From: Datisca glomerata
Lineage: Eukaryota; Streptophyta; Magnoliopsida; Cucurbitales; Datiscaceae
DNA length: 64,000 nucleotides
Reading direction: 5' to 3'
Assembly (NCBI GenBank): GCA_003255025.1
Contig: QANY01005052.1
Span: 1,674,001-1,738,000, forward strand
Part shown: one piece after another, positions 46,560 to 59,579 of the stretch
Layout: every line of letters starts with the position of its first letter
How positions within the stretch are numbered: position 1 is the stretch's first letter
Notes under the pieces: generated by a model
Told to the model about the DNA's origin: nothing
Seen by the model: only the letters and a program-made list of their open reading frames with translations
The model's database searches: none
Position numbers and translations under genes: made by a program

Positions 46560-47300
46560 AAAGAGAGAGAGATAGAGAGTTTGACTTTCAAAAGGTGGGT
46601 GAAAATTTTAACAATTTCAATAACTTTTTAATAGGTTAGTTTAAATGTCGTGGTTGTACTTATTTCACCGGAGAAAACTATGAACCCGATGGATTAAGGC
46701 TATAGAATCTCACATATTTTGTGGTGATAACTCATTCATAAAGATACATGATACAAGTATCTATTTCTTAAGCAAACACTAACATTTAAACAAATGAACA
46801 TAAATATACCTAGATAAAACAGAACCAACCTAATCTATTTTTGAACAATCACTCGTATAATCTATTTTTTATGTGTTAGTTATGCACAATAAAAAAAATC
46901 ATGAAATATAGTCATTTTATATCTTAATTCCTATCAATCAAGCAATTCATTATTTTTCTTTTTATGTAAAAATGGCTCATATTTCAAGTCTGACTAAACA
47001 ATGGTAAAATGCGAATCTGAGTAAACAATGGTAAAATGCGAATATGAGTAAACAATGGTTAAATGAGAATCTTACATTGCTTGAATGAGATATATGCTAT
47101 GTGGGTTCAATGTGAAGCACAGGGCTAGTGAGATTTTGATTCCTTAGATGAATCTTTGGAGCTGTAAGTAGATGAAACAAATGAAGCTTTCGCTCCGCTT
47201 GAACTTGGCTGATTACTTATGTCGGCCTTGATCTTTCTCCTTCCTTGCTTCATTTTTGTCATTAATATTATCCAGACAAAACAATAATTGACGAGGAGGT
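46560..47300. other. Unassigned DNA upstream of the MULE
   Basis: No gene recognised. It contains a 27-bp tandem repeat (46995-47075). If the MULE had terminal inverted repeats, one would lie here, but I could not match it to a partner left of 31600. Confidence 0.3.
46995..47075. repeat. 27-bp tandem repeat, 3 copies
   Basis: TAAACAATGGTAAAATGCGA begins at 46995 and 47022, and a variant (TAAACAATGGTTAAATGAGA) at 47049. The first two copies are nearly identical. Confidence 0.9.
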
Positions 47301-47308
47301 CCGGGTAA

Positions 47309-48420
47309 GAATAAAGCGTAGGTCACATGTCGTGAAGGTAGAGAAGGGATTCACGAGTCACGCAGGTAGATGAGGCTTTCATGGGTCGTGTGTAGAGGAG
47401 GGTTTACGTTCGTGAAAATGTTGGGGAGGTGGGTTTCACGACGACGATAGTGACTGGAGTGACGAGATGGGTTTCGATGACTTCTCGCCTTCTCTTATTG
47501 TGGGTATCAGGTAGAGTATAAGATAAAGAAGGGTAATAGGATTTGTATTTGAAGGGTTAAATTTGAGAATAAAATGAGGCTACAAATAAAAAAAGCAAAA
47601 TAAAAGGCTATACATAAAAAGGATACCAGAGTAATTTTTAAATTTAAGGGGGTCAAAATCTAAAATAGAGGTTAAAATTTCAAATTTTTGGAGAATAGTT
47701 TTGGTGCGACTTTTAGGGGGTGAATGGTTTGTGTGAGTTGAGTGATATTTTTAGATATTTGGCCATCTAATTTCATAAAAAGGTTCAGATTCGATTTTAC
47801 TTCCACCACGAGGCACACAAACCATCATCAGGTAACAAAAACTGTCACCTATGGGATCAGAGAGGATAAATCGTTGGTCACATGTCATGAAGGTAGGGAA
47901 GGGATTCGCGAGTCATGCAAGTATATGAGTCGGGTCATTTGTAGAGGAGGGTTTGCGTTCGTGGGAAAGTTGGGGAGGTGGGTTTCACGACGACGACAAT
48001 GATTGGCGTGGAGAGATGGGTTTCGATGACTTCTTGCCTTCTTTGTTGTGGTGTCAGGTAAAAGATGAGATAAAGAGAGGTAGTAGGATTTTTATTTGAA
48101 GGGTTAAATTTAAGAATAAAATGAGTCTACAAATAAAAAAGAAAATAAAGGATTATAAATCAAAAAGATAATTGAGTAATTTTTAAATCTAAGGGGGTCA
48201 AAATCTAAAATAAAGGTTAAAATTAAAATTTTTAATTTTTAAATTTCAAAATTTTGGAGAAGAGTTTTGGTGGGACTTTTATGGGGTGAATAGTTTTTAT
48301 GATTTAAGTGATATTTCTTAGATATTTGGCCATCTAATTTCGTAAAAAGGTTCACATCAAGTTTTACTTCCACCACAAGGCATGCGAACCATCATCAGGT
48401 GACAAGAAGTGTCATGGGGA
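47309..48420 (+). repeat. Tandem duplication of a 555-bp unit
   Basis: The segment 47309-47863 is repeated directly at 47864-48420. Shared landmarks include GTAGAGGAGGGTTT, TTGGGGAGGTGGGTTTCACG, TTTAAGGGGGTCAAAATCT-like and GATATTTGGCCATCTAATTT. By eye about 85-90% alike. No ORF is conserved between copies. Confidence 0.88.
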
Positions 48421-48496
48421 CTCTGTCTGAATGTCTATTCATGTCTACTGGTGCAATTCTGTGAAACTCAGAATAGAAAATTGTCCACCAAGGAGA

Positions 48497-49050
48497 TCAG
48501 GATCCTCTCTCTTATTCCTTGGAACAAGAGAGGGTTCTGTCAAATCATGGTCATCCATTAAAAGAATGGACGACCTAGATTTAATTTAGGAAAAAGATAA
48601 AAAGAAAAAACTTAAAAGATGTCATATCATCTCGACAATAGTGCTGAGGTGATCGTGTGGTCATCTGTTCTATAACGGACGATCACGATTAAAGAAATAG
48701 TTCCCCTCCTGTTGGGTCCCAACATGAGAGGATCTATTTCCTCACCAAGGGTAATTGGCCAATCACATGTGACATGGACTATCATCCGAACTATGTCTGC
48801 GTTTATTCGGGAAGGATTTGGATCCTCACCTGTTCTAAGGAACATGAGAGAGATCTGTTGCATCTAGGCCATCCATTTTAAAAATGGACATCCCAGATTT
48901 AAAATAAGAAAAAGATAAAATAGAAAAGTAAAAGATTATTTTGTCATCTCGGCACATCTGTCGAGGTGATCCTAACCGTCGGTTTTTACACGAATTGTCA
49001 TGATTTGATGAACGTAACTTCTCCTATTAGAATCCCACGGGTAGGGGATT
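48497..49050 (+). repeat. Two direct copies of an element of about 240 bp
   Basis: GGATCCTCTCTCTTATTCCTTGGAAC at about 48500 is matched by GGATCCTCACCTGTTCTAAGGAAC at about 48820. Both continue with AACAAGAGAG/AACATGAGAG, CATCCATT, a GAAAAAGATAAAA block and a CATCTCG...GAGGTGATC block. The spacing is 320 bp. They look like two old copies of one MITE-like family. Confidence 0.65.
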
Positions 49051-51060
49051 CAAATCCAACCTGAACCATGTCTACGTCAACACTAATCATGCGTGTGAGT
49101 TTTTATGTTGTCCACATATATAATTTCTCCACAATCCAGAAAAGTTATTAGATAATGTGAGTACCCCGAAATCAAAGCATTTTTACGATGCTTCGATTTT
49201 GAAGCCAAAAACTTTGTCGATTTCTAATACAGTGTGCTTCTTGTTAAGTTATCTTATTCTATTGTTCGAACTTGGATGAAAAAAATTCTGTAGGAAATAA
49301 TTGAAACTCAAGATCAAAATGCCAAAGAATATTAGCGAAATGACAAAGAAAGTTACATGAGGTCACACACAACCATCTAAACACCAAATATTCATACCTC
49401 TTTTAAATTTTGAAATTCTTTTGGAGAAGAGTTGTCATAGATTCTGTTGGGATTAAAACCGTAAATTATTTACTACAATTGTTTTTGAAAGCCGAAGTTA
49501 CGTCGGTACTCGTCCAGTTTTAAATGATTTGTCTAGGCAGCTCGGTGTAAAGGTTTGCAAGAATACCGTAATATGCCATAGATATGTGGTATTAGTTTGT
49601 TGCATTACCTTAGTTGGATAGAGTTTTATATTCAATTAACTACCCTAGTGTCATTTAAATTAGGTGCATACACCAAGGATAAAAAAATTAGGTGCATACA
49701 TAAAAAATGTATATACATTAATTTAGAATACGACAAAAATTGTTTGAAGGAAACTAAGCATTCTCTCTTGTTTGGATAACTAATTCACCGATGAATCATA
49801 TTTATAGTAAACTAATTAAGACGATGAATGTAGTTACTATAAATTTAAAATGAAATGGCTTTTAACGAAGAGTGAAAAACCATCTCAAAATTAAACGTGG
49901 AATTGAAAAGCAAAGTAAGGATAATAATAGAAATCAAAAGCTTCTCCTAAGGCCTCTTTTTAAAGTGGTATAGATGAAAAGAATAGCGTTTAAGATTTAG
50001 GGTTGAATGTCTAGGGTTTTAGGGTTTACATTTCTCACATTCACATACTTCACAAATAACTAATGTCGGATTATTATTTCTCTCATGTTTGAAGTAAACG
50101 GGAGAGGTTCATTGAGTGATGGAATAATTATTATTTAGGGTTTTTAATAACCGGACTGTATTTGTATGGATATTAATGTCAACTAGACTACGTCGGTGTG
50201 AATTTTATAGGCAACCGAATCATGTCCCGTTTATAAATATAACGGCCCAACATTAATCTGGTGACCTGAATGTCAATTGTTCTGCCCGTGAGGCTTTACA
50301 TGCAACCGAACCATGTCTGGTTGGAAAATATAATACGCGGACTCGTGTTCGGTGACCCGAAATTATAATCGGACATGAGTCGGTTCAAACCAATAGTCAA
50401 CCAGGTTATGTTTCGGTGACTTTTATTGTTAACCTTACAACTTCCATCTTTTTCAATATTAAATCGACTCATATCCGCTTACATTTGGTGGCTACGGTTT
50501 CATATCCAAATTGACCATTTTGGGACATGATCCATGTATGAGGTTTTAGAGTTTTTGGTTTAGAGTTTATGATTTATGCTTTATGATTTTTAAGGTTCAT
50601 GGTTTACTTATTCTTTTTCACTCTCCCACACTTCTCAACTAATTATTTTTTATTATTCTTCTCTCTTTTTTAAGTAAACATGAGAGGATAATTTATGTGA
50701 TGGAATAATTAGTGTTAGGGTTTATGATTTTAGATTTTAGATTTTGATTTAGGGTTTGGGGTTTAGAATAATTATATTTAATGTTCACATTATTTTTTCT
50801 ACTTTCACATTGTTCTCAAGTAACTATGGTTAAATTTTTTTGAAATTTATCATTTGCATTAAAAATCTAGATACAAGTGATGTAAAAAAACTACAACAAA
50901 TATAACACTACAATATTTAAATACAAGGTTCATAGTCTCCTCCTGTAAAAAAACTCGAAATAACAAGAGTCTTTATGAACCCCATAAGAAAATTTCTGTT
51001 AAAAGTTAAAAAATAAAGCGGGATGAATTTTAAGGGAAGCGAGACTTCAAAAAAAATGCG
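49051..51060. other. Unassigned AT-rich DNA with TTTAGGGTTT-like patches
   Basis: No gene recognised. Degenerate telomere-like GGGTTTA words occur at 50010-50035 and 50715-50765, too irregular to be a telomere array. A short duplicated AATTAGGTGCATACA lies at 49659 and 49688. Confidence 0.35.
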
Positions 51061-52260
51061 GGAGTGAGTTTTACTGAAGAGACGCTCTTGACTAAACACC
51101 CAAACCCGTCCCTCTTCAGTCTTCTCTCTCGATTTCTTCTCAAGAGAGATCTTCCATTCCTACAGACCCACGAGACCTCTCTCGATTACAAACCCAAACC
51201 CTACCCTCTTCACTCTTCTCTCTTGATTTCTTCTCGAGAAGCTCCATTCCTTCTCGAATCTCTCTTGTAGCTCTCTCTTTCAGTTCTCTGTCGCACATTC
51301 TCTCTCGAGGCTCTCTCTTACAACTCCCTCTCTCAATTCTGTTCACACAAGGAATGACATGGTGTGATTTTTCTTGCTTTAGTGTGTGATTTCTCTGAAA
51401 CTCATGACGATAAGCTCTTCCGTTAAGTTCTCTTACTCTAATCTCTCCATTTTCTCTTAGAAATAAATTAAATTGCGTTTTCTCCTTCTCAAGACCCTTG
51501 CGCACGATCAACTGAGTGAAGAGGGCTCTTTGCATATTTCATTTATGAGACTATGGCTATTGTACAGAATAGAGAGGTAGGGTTTTTGGCTTTGGCATTC
51601 ATCGCTTCATATGTTCCTCTGAAAGGCCTTGTGATTCCTATTCATCTTCATATGTTTGCCCTAATCTCGCCCATTCACTTGGGCTTCTTAGCAAAGCTTG
51701 TAAATTAGAGGTAGTTTCTTTTTTTATGGATTTTTTCGTTAATATATCAATGATATAGAGAAAAATAGAGAGATTGGGTTGTTATATTTGGATTTTTAAT
51801 TTAATTTAGCATTACTTTGGATAAGATGTTGATGTATTCGGTCTTGACTCTCTCAGCCTCACCCTCACCTCACCTCAAGCTTCTCAAGTAAGGCTTGTCT
51901 CTCTCTTATATGATTTTGTAAATTTTCCTTCTGCCTCCCTCGGCTATCTTCGTCTCTCATCTCTTCATAGATTGACGCTTCTAATGGTCGCGACTCTCTC
52001 TATTCTAATTTCTGGTGTGAAGAACAAGTGTTTGATTTTGAGCGATTGTCTCTGTTCAGCAATTGTTTCTCTGTGGATGGTGTGGGTTTGTTACTGCTCT
52101 CCCTAGCCCATCCTTATTGCCGAGCTCTACTCACTGTCAGGCCACTGGTGAGTCTCTCTCTAGATCTGTCTCTTTCTCTGTCTTACTCTATCTCGATCTC
52201 ATAATCTCAATCTTGCTGGTGGTTTTGTTTCTCTTTTTCTCTGCACGATAGAGGTAAGCC
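51060..52260 (+). other. CT-rich, 5'-UTR-like region
   Basis: A strongly pyrimidine-rich stretch with many CTCTCT runs, typical of plant promoter-proximal leaders. It includes a duplicated segment: ACCCAAACCC...CTCTTCAGTCTTCTCTCTCG from 51099 and a similar one from 51190. No convincing ORF follows; it could be the leader of a lost gene, or the promoter part of the MENG-like fragment downstream. Confidence 0.35.
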
Positions 52261-53655
52261 CTGAGCAACGCTGGGAGTTTTGAAAAGTGTATGGTATGGC
52301 TTAATTAGTCGCTGCCTTATATAGGTGTCAAACTCTGGGTAAGTTTGTGAAATACCCTCAATTTGTATGTTATTTTCCAGGTTTAATTAGTGATGTTAAT
52401 GATGGAAATGCGTGTTAATATCTTGCATTTTTAGTACATTGGCTTTGCATTTGTGATGCACCCCCAATTTGGAAGCTGATGCATAATCTACATATACTAA
52501 TAGTGGAGAGATTTTGTGAAACACCTCCAATTTCTCTTTCGGTATGCATATTGACCATTGGGTCTCCCTTGTGTCAATATATGAGGTTGTTCAGCTCATT
52601 GAATCAAATGGTGAGTTGATATTTTTCTGTTTACAATATATAGATTAGTTGGTATCTGACAAAGATCTCCAAAAATCACATAGTTGTTCTTTTATCAGCA
52701 TAAAGTGATATTGATGTTGTTCATACTCATACTTCATATATATCCATTAAAAAATTGGGGACTATATTGAGTTCGTATAATTTAACAAACTATATGGAAT
52801 CTTCAGTAAGAGGTGGTAAATCATGAGTTTGAAGAGTTTAGTTTTATGTAGAAAAAAATCATGAGAGTACCAAATGGGGTGAACAAAGAATATTTCAAGT
52901 ACTCGCTGTTTTCTCGTGTTATGTAACCGCAATCTGTAAAATTCCCCCGTCTCTTTCTTTAAACTTTTCATATTTACCCCTAATAATTAAGTGAATTTAA
53001 GTATCAACCCTGTTTTTGTCAGATCGTTGATGACTTTGATTAGCAAATTGTAATTAATTGAACTTAAGTTTGCTAAATTAATTAAAATTTTATTACTGCT
53101 TATCTGCTTAATTACAGGAGGAATTGTGGAATAATATGTTTACGATAGTGAAACAGTCGATGATACTCAATCGTCCGGGCACTAAAAGTATGAAACCAAG
53201 ATAACTATCTGATGTTATAGAGGTTGGGTAATTCTTTGATTTTACAAAGAAATTATTATAATTTATGATTTTTTATCAGTGTAGTGTAGATTATTGTTGT
53301 ATGTTCAGTAATTGAATATGACCTATGATGATAAATAGTTGTGTTATGTTCTGGCATCTCTGGTATTGTTAGAAAACAAATATATATAAAATGATGGCAT
53401 GAGAAGTGAAATTGCAAAAATAGTGCAGTCTATATATAATAAGTTGGTGAATTTTGAAGAAGAAAGAAGAAAGTGAAGCATCCTTCCAATGCATGGTGCC
53501 GATTTAGAAGGATGCTGATAACAATGGTCATGCAATGACCTCACACATTGAAATAGATAATACACACTTAGAGAAGGTCATGCAATGGCATTGTCTTAGA
53601 GTGGGTAAGTGATTTTGTTGTTCTCATTTGATATTACTTTGTTTTCTTTTTATAG

Positions 53656-53780
53656 CAAAATTCTGAGAAAGTTTTGAAGTTTTTCGGTAGAGCGAAGATG
53701 GGAGACTGTGTATTGGATTTGTGCTATGGAAGTGGGGATTTGGCATTCTTGTTATCACAGAAAGTTGGTCCCAATGGGAT
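53656..53780 (+). pseudogene. MENG-like methyltransferase exon fragment
   Basis: A stretch preceded by a pyrimidine tract and AG (53656) encodes 'GRAKMGDCVLDLCYGSGDLA' and 'FLLSQKVGPNGMV', then meets a GT. This is SAM-binding motif I of UbiE/COQ5/MenG methyltransferases and most resembles the plastid phylloquinone enzyme demethylphylloquinone methyltransferase (MENG). No other exon of that gene was recognised between 51000 and 56000, and the residues before 'GRAKMG' diverge. It is most likely a captured or decayed gene fragment; a real gene with very diverged exons is less likely. Confidence 0.65.
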
Positions 53781-53789
53781 GGTCCAACT

Positions 53790-56090
53790 TTTCTTTTCAG
53801 TAATTTATATTTTGGTTTTGTTACGAATAACCTATACCAACTGTGTAGAAAACTAACATTGTTATGGACATTGATACTAGTCTTTGAGCCTTGGTATGTG
53901 AGCTCTGAAGAATATGCATTCATACAGGAATCATTTTATAGATTGTGAAAGTAAAACATAACTCTTTTTGGTTAATATTAGTTTAATTAACCATGTTAGG
54001 GTGCTGCTAAATCTCAGTACTTGATCCAATTAGTCTATCATATAAATTATTGCTCCAGATTTATTTGATTTGTGAAAAATTTCAATCCAATATTACTAAG
54101 TCATTAGCTTTGCAGTTTTATTCATCTGGACGAAAATTTGCGAGTCTGTGACAATAACAATATATTGTTATAGAGAGTTGATAAATAATTCTAATCTTAT
54201 ATGTTTACTATGTGCTCGCACAATGATTGATGATTTAAACACATGCACATTCTGTTTGGTATGCAGTTGGATGTTAACATCTTGAATTATGTCATGCAAT
54301 GACTAGTCTTTCTTATCTTGGCACCTAGATGCTTCATCATTTTTATTTGTCATTATATTCAGACAATAATTTAATTGAAACCTTAAAAACACAAAGCTAG
54401 GAATGCTGATGGTATGATTGTGCTAACTGGAAATTGTTTTGCACATATTACAGTTGATGCACGTCTACAAATGATGTCCTATTCTGCCTAATCAAACCTG
54501 GATTCTGTGGCGATAAACTTCAGTGTGAAGGTGTGTTAAATATATGTTAAAAAAACTCGCAGAGTGATTATATATGATTATTATCTGTTTTTTTAGAGCT
54601 TTGGTCTTACTTTTTCTTTAAATTATGCATCATAAAATATGCAGTATGGTATGATTTCATCCATTTCTTCTACTTCCATCATTCTTATACTGGATTTTTC
54701 TTAGGGTTTTATTATACATGAGATTTGAATGTTGATCTTTTCGCTTTTATGTTGTTATTTTTATATTATTTGACATTTCCTATACTTGTTATACTTTAGA
54801 TGATGAAATCTGGGACTTTAGTCTGAGATGGAAGTTTGGTTAGAAAAAATTAAAGCATAAAAAAACCAACGACATTTTTATGCTTTAATTTTTTCTCATA
54901 CTATGATGCTAATTTGAAGTTCATTTTGTGGATTCGTCCCCCAATTTAGAAAACTCATACTAAAAACAAAGTCTTACATACTTGCTGCTACAATTATACG
55001 TTTTTGGATACCAAAAGTACTTTAGAGAAAAACCTCAATAGTAAATTTTGCAAGTTATGGTATGCTACGTTTATCTTGTGGTTTTATAGCATTCTAGTAT
55101 AAAAGTAATGGAGATTAATTATATTTGTCATTTTGGACGTTATTATTTTAGGGCTTACTGCTTCCCCCCGGTCTGTGACCTAATGAACACAAATCCTCAT
55201 GTTATGTGTTGTTTTATAACATTTTAGTGTTAGATTTGTATCTGTGGATGTGATGATGATTAAATTTTCAGCAGGATTAGAACTTAAACATAAAAAATAT
55301 GACGTTGGATTCTATTTGCTACATTAGCGAGTATCTGTATACTTCTACCTCATTTTTTTACTAGTGAGTATCTTTATATATGTTCGTAATTTTTTACTAG
55401 TGAGGAATCTATTTGCTGCATTAGTATTTTATATTTTCATAATTTTATATTCATATGACATTAGATTCAATTCATTGTAATTGTAGTGTATATTAGTTAT
55501 GAGAAACTTAAACAAATTGACTATATATTTCTTTCAAATGCAGGACCTACAATCCCTTGAGGCTTTTCAACTTGGCATCAAAGTTTGAAGAGTTAAGAAA
55601 TGAAAATTTGAAGTTGTTTTGTAGCGTCTGTGAAATTTTTAGATGTTTTTTATTTTTTGAATAATATGTTGTATTAGTAGACTAAGTACTAATACTTTTA
55701 GATGATACTTATGGATTATATTTTGTGAAAATGAATGATGTTTGAATGTCTTTTAGTCTAGTAATGTATTAATTTTGAATGTTTAAATAGGTACGTAAAT
55801 AGGTGCATATAAATTGATTGTAAAAACATGGCATTTATAAAATGCCAGGAAAATCTCTTTATAAGAGGCATAATTTATAACCAAAAACTTATGAATGAGA
55901 GTAAAAAATCTTATGGTATCTGATTTAATAGAATACAAAAATACCTGTGAATATAAATTCACAAGAATTAAAAACGTTTGTTGAATAAAAGTAACAGGAG
56001 TCATAAAATCTCATTAAATAACGTTCTACAAAATACATCCCACATATCTAATTAACAGACTGCAAACATCTATACCTCAATACATCTCAC
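53790..56090. other. Unassigned DNA with a 22-bp perfect hairpin
   Basis: AT-rich, no domain recognised. Exon-like short open pieces exist but show no family match. Contains the hairpin at 54842-54896. Confidence 0.35.
54842..54896. repeat. Perfect 22-bp inverted repeat with 11-nt loop
   Basis: The arm 54842-54863 (starting AGAAAAAATTAAAGCATAAA) is exactly reverse-complementary to 54875-54896. The loop is AACCAACGACA. The stem is AT-rich. It could be a MITE core, a foldback or a small hairpin RNA source; the sequence alone does not decide. Confidence 0.9.
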
Positions 56091-56099
56091 CCTTTAAAA

Positions 56100-58250
56100 G
56101 TGTTTTCAACTAAAATTAGATTATTCTTTAGAAGTGCTTCTTTTCCACACCTTAGACCTTTAGTTCTCACAAAAATGGAATTTAGAACTTCTTTATATGT
56201 TTTCATAGGATACTCACCAAATCATATAGGCAATCTCTGTTGGCACACTTCTCGTAGGATTTATAACACTAGAAATGTCGAGGTTAATGAATGTTCATTT
56301 TCTATGTTAACCTTTGGTCACTCCTATTACTAGCACAACTCATACAGAAGCTTAATCTTTATCACAAGCAGGTAACAACAATGTATTTTCATCTTCATCA
56401 GTTCTCTATCAGCAATACTCTGACAGTCAATTTGATATTGATCAATCTACCAATTCACCCTCTTCTTCATCTCAAAATCCTCATCTTCCCGCCATTTCAT
56501 GTCTATGAAATTTTTTAAAAACTTTCAGATATAATATCATTTACCCCAAAATAGCTACTAGTACTCGTGAACAAATCCTCTCACCTTACCAAACTGTACT
56601 AGACTCCCAGTTTCACCAAAAATGACCTATGCCTCAACTCACCCTATGTGTACACGATATAAAACATTATATTTAAACCTAAAGCATATCTTCAGAAGTC
56701 ATTACCATTCCTACTGAATCATCCTTTATCAAACAAGCTTTTGTTGATCCTCAATGGAAGAAAGCAACATGAGATGAGTTTAGTGCTCTTCAAAGGAACA
56801 ACACTTGGGATTTGGTTCATATCATGAGTCCATGAAATTAGTAGGTAACAAATAGGTGTGAAAAATGTACAATTCCTATGGTGTTTAAAGGTATAAGGCC
56901 AGATTGGCTACTATGCGGGTTTATCAAACTCTAGGGATATACTTCGGTGAAACTTTTAGTCTACTTATTAAACAATCTATTGTTAGAATTATATTGACTC
57001 TTATAGTTAGCTTTGGTTGGAATATAAGGCAGTTGGATGTAAACAATGCCTTCCTTAATGGAGTTCTTGAAGAATCATTTTTTGTGTAACAGCCTCAAGG
57101 GTTTGTAGATGAACTTAAACCAAATCATGTGTATGAATTGAAGAAATCTCTCTATGGTTTGAAGCAAGCACCTAGGCCTTGGTATGATAGGTTAAAATAT
57201 GCTCTTTTGGAATGAGGTTTTCTTAACCCTAAGTCTGATAGCTCCCTCATCATTCTCAAAAGGTCCAAATAGGTGATATACTTTTGAGTGTATGTTGATG
57301 ATATCATGATAATAGGGAATGATACTTGTTTGATCAATATGTTTGTTCATAATCTCAACATTGTTTCTACTCTTAAAGAGTTGGGTTCTCTGCATTATTT
57401 ATTAGGTATTGAAGCAACAAGAAATTCACATGGTTTTTACCTTACTCAGACCAAATATGCCACTGATTTACTTAAGAAATCATCTATGAGTGAAGCCAAA
57501 CCCTACACAACTCCACCTACTCCATCTATTAAACTTAGTGTAGCAAGTGGAGAGGTTCTTGATGATATTACCAATTTTAGAAGTATAATGTAAGCACTTT
57601 AGTATCTTACAATTACTAGTCTTGCCATCTCTTTTTTTGTCAATAAACTAAGTCAGTTTGTGTCCAAGCCAAAAACTATTCAGTGGTAGTCTTATGAGAA
57701 AGACTAAAGATATCTTAAGGGAGCTCTTGACAAATGTATTCTGATCACTTCTTTCAGTGGAAAATCAAATCTCATAGATTATTCAAATGTTGATTAGGCT
57801 AGTGATTTAGATGACAAAGGGTCCACTAGAGGGTATGTTGTGTTTCTTGGAGGAAACGTAGTATCTTGGTCAGCCAAGAAGTAGCAACTGGTCTCTAGAT
57901 CTAGTATAGAGAGTAAGTATCACTCCCTAGCTAATACTTTAGTAGATATATCCTAAATTCAATTTTTGTTAACTGAGTTACATGTTGAGCTAGCACAAGT
58001 TCATATTTTCTAGTGTGATAACTTAGCCTTTATAGCTGCTAATCATGTGAATCATGTAAGGACCATGCATATAGAGATTGACTCACACTTCCTTAGAGAT
58101 AAAGTGTTACAAAAGCAACTTGAAGTTCATTTTGTTCCCTCCTTACATTAGATAGCAAACATTTTTACTAAAGCAATATCATCACCTCAGTTTAAGTACC
58201 GATTATCCAAGCTCAAAGTGGCAAACTCCCATTTTCACTTGAGGGCGGAT
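56100..58250 (+). pseudogene. Degenerate Ty1/copia pol (integrase end to RNase H)
   Basis: Integrase C-terminus is seen as 'LYVFIGYSPNHIGNLCWHTS', followed by RT blocks 'QLDVNNAFLNGVLEESFFV', '[19 protein letters not shown]', catalytic 'VYVDDIMIIGND' (about 57285), 'GSLHYLLGIEATRNSHGFYL', then RNase H blocks 'STRGYVVFLGGNVVSWSAKK', 'LVSRSSIESKYHSLANT' and 'HVRTMHIEIDSHFLRDKV'. More than ten stops or frame changes are scattered through it. Gag, protease and the 5' LTR are absent, so it is a truncated copy. Confidence 0.9.
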
Positions 58251-58520
58251 GATAAAGTATTAAATAATAATTATTATTACTGATTCTTTCAAGCATATGC
58301 TTTTTGTCAAGGAGTTGTAATTCTGGTTTAACTGTTTTACTAGCCAAACTAAATAACTCTTGTTAACCACTCGTAACCATAAGCTATTAAGTAGCTTAAT
58401 TCTTCTACATCATTATAAAATAGAAGAGCTCTCTTAATAATGAAATCATCATAATCTCTAGATTTCTTACTAGATTATCATTCTAAGTTTTCCTATCAAG
58501 TACTCTCTCTTAAGTGAAAC
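58251..58520 (+). repeat. Probable 3' LTR of the truncated copia element
   Basis: It begins TGATAAAGTATTAAATAAT directly after a GAGGGCGGA purine tract that follows the pol end. It contains a likely transcript-end region and ends near AAGTGAAACA at 58520. No partner LTR is in the window, so the right edge is uncertain. Confidence 0.5.
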
Positions 58521-59579
58521 AAAAATAGGGGGTTATGTTAAGGTAGGCCCTAATTCCCTCCAAGACCATATTGCACTCAGAACTTTATACATTATAAGAG
58601 GTGTTGCGTTTTTCAAAACAAGATTCTCCAAAAGCCTTGGAAATATAGAATATAATAATTCCATAACTTTTTTTAAGCCTACATTATAGATTAGAAAATG
58701 TCACTTCTAATGTAAAAAGAATAACTAAATTAAATCATTGAAAAAAACTTACTTCACTAAGTCTTTGAGCAGCTTTCGTTATATGCTTTAAGCAATCATG
58801 TAGAAAATAAGGAAATTGTCAATATACATACTTTTTTGTCAAAGAGAAGGGGTGTAAAATACCCCAACAAAAAGAGCCCTTCATTAATAAAAAAGAGAAT
58901 ACATAAGTGCAAGGGGCGTACCCCAGGGCAACAAAAGAAAAAAAAACAAATAACTCAAGTTAGGGAAGGAAATCAGTAGGTGTACCAGGACATCCCAACT
59001 AGGCTGCACCTCCTTAGCACCCTCAACACCTAACCTATACCAACCAAATCAAAGAAAAGAGCTAGAAGGAACACCATAGACGGAGCCTCAACCAGAAAAA
59101 TTTCAAAGAAGACCCCCCAGGCTAGCTTCGTTAAAACCTTTGCTGGAAAAAATCTCAATGGGAAAAACCCAAGAAAGGAAAAAGAATACTAGTCAATACA
59201 AGGACTATAAAACAATAAAATTAAAAACTGAATTAAAACTATTCTCTGAAACCTTTAAAATAGTATCACCGATAATTTAATACCCATGCTAGCACATGAG
59301 CAAATGTCACCCTATTGAACCCATTAAGGAGATGAATAATGTCAGAAACAATAGGAGCAATGTCCCGAGAAGTGTGATTATTGTTATTGATATCATCAAT
59401 TAAGCACGGCGAATTTGAGAAAATAGTAATACCAACATTACCCGTGAAAAAAGATTGTCTGATTGCCTAATGAATGGCCAAAGATTCAGCAATAAGAGCA
59501 TTAGGAACCATCTCCTTTCTTCCCATACTAGCTGCAAATAGCTTGCCTCTCGGATCCTAAAGAACCATCTCCTTTCTTC

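Noticed and set aside
50010..50765. Interstitial telomere array
   Set aside because: GGGTTTA-like words are present but irregular and sparse; there is no run of perfect TTTAGGG units.
51064..52251. Coding exons in the CT-rich region
   Set aside because: The ORFs there are artefacts of pyrimidine repeats (Ser/Leu/Arg-rich on either strand) and show no conserved domain.
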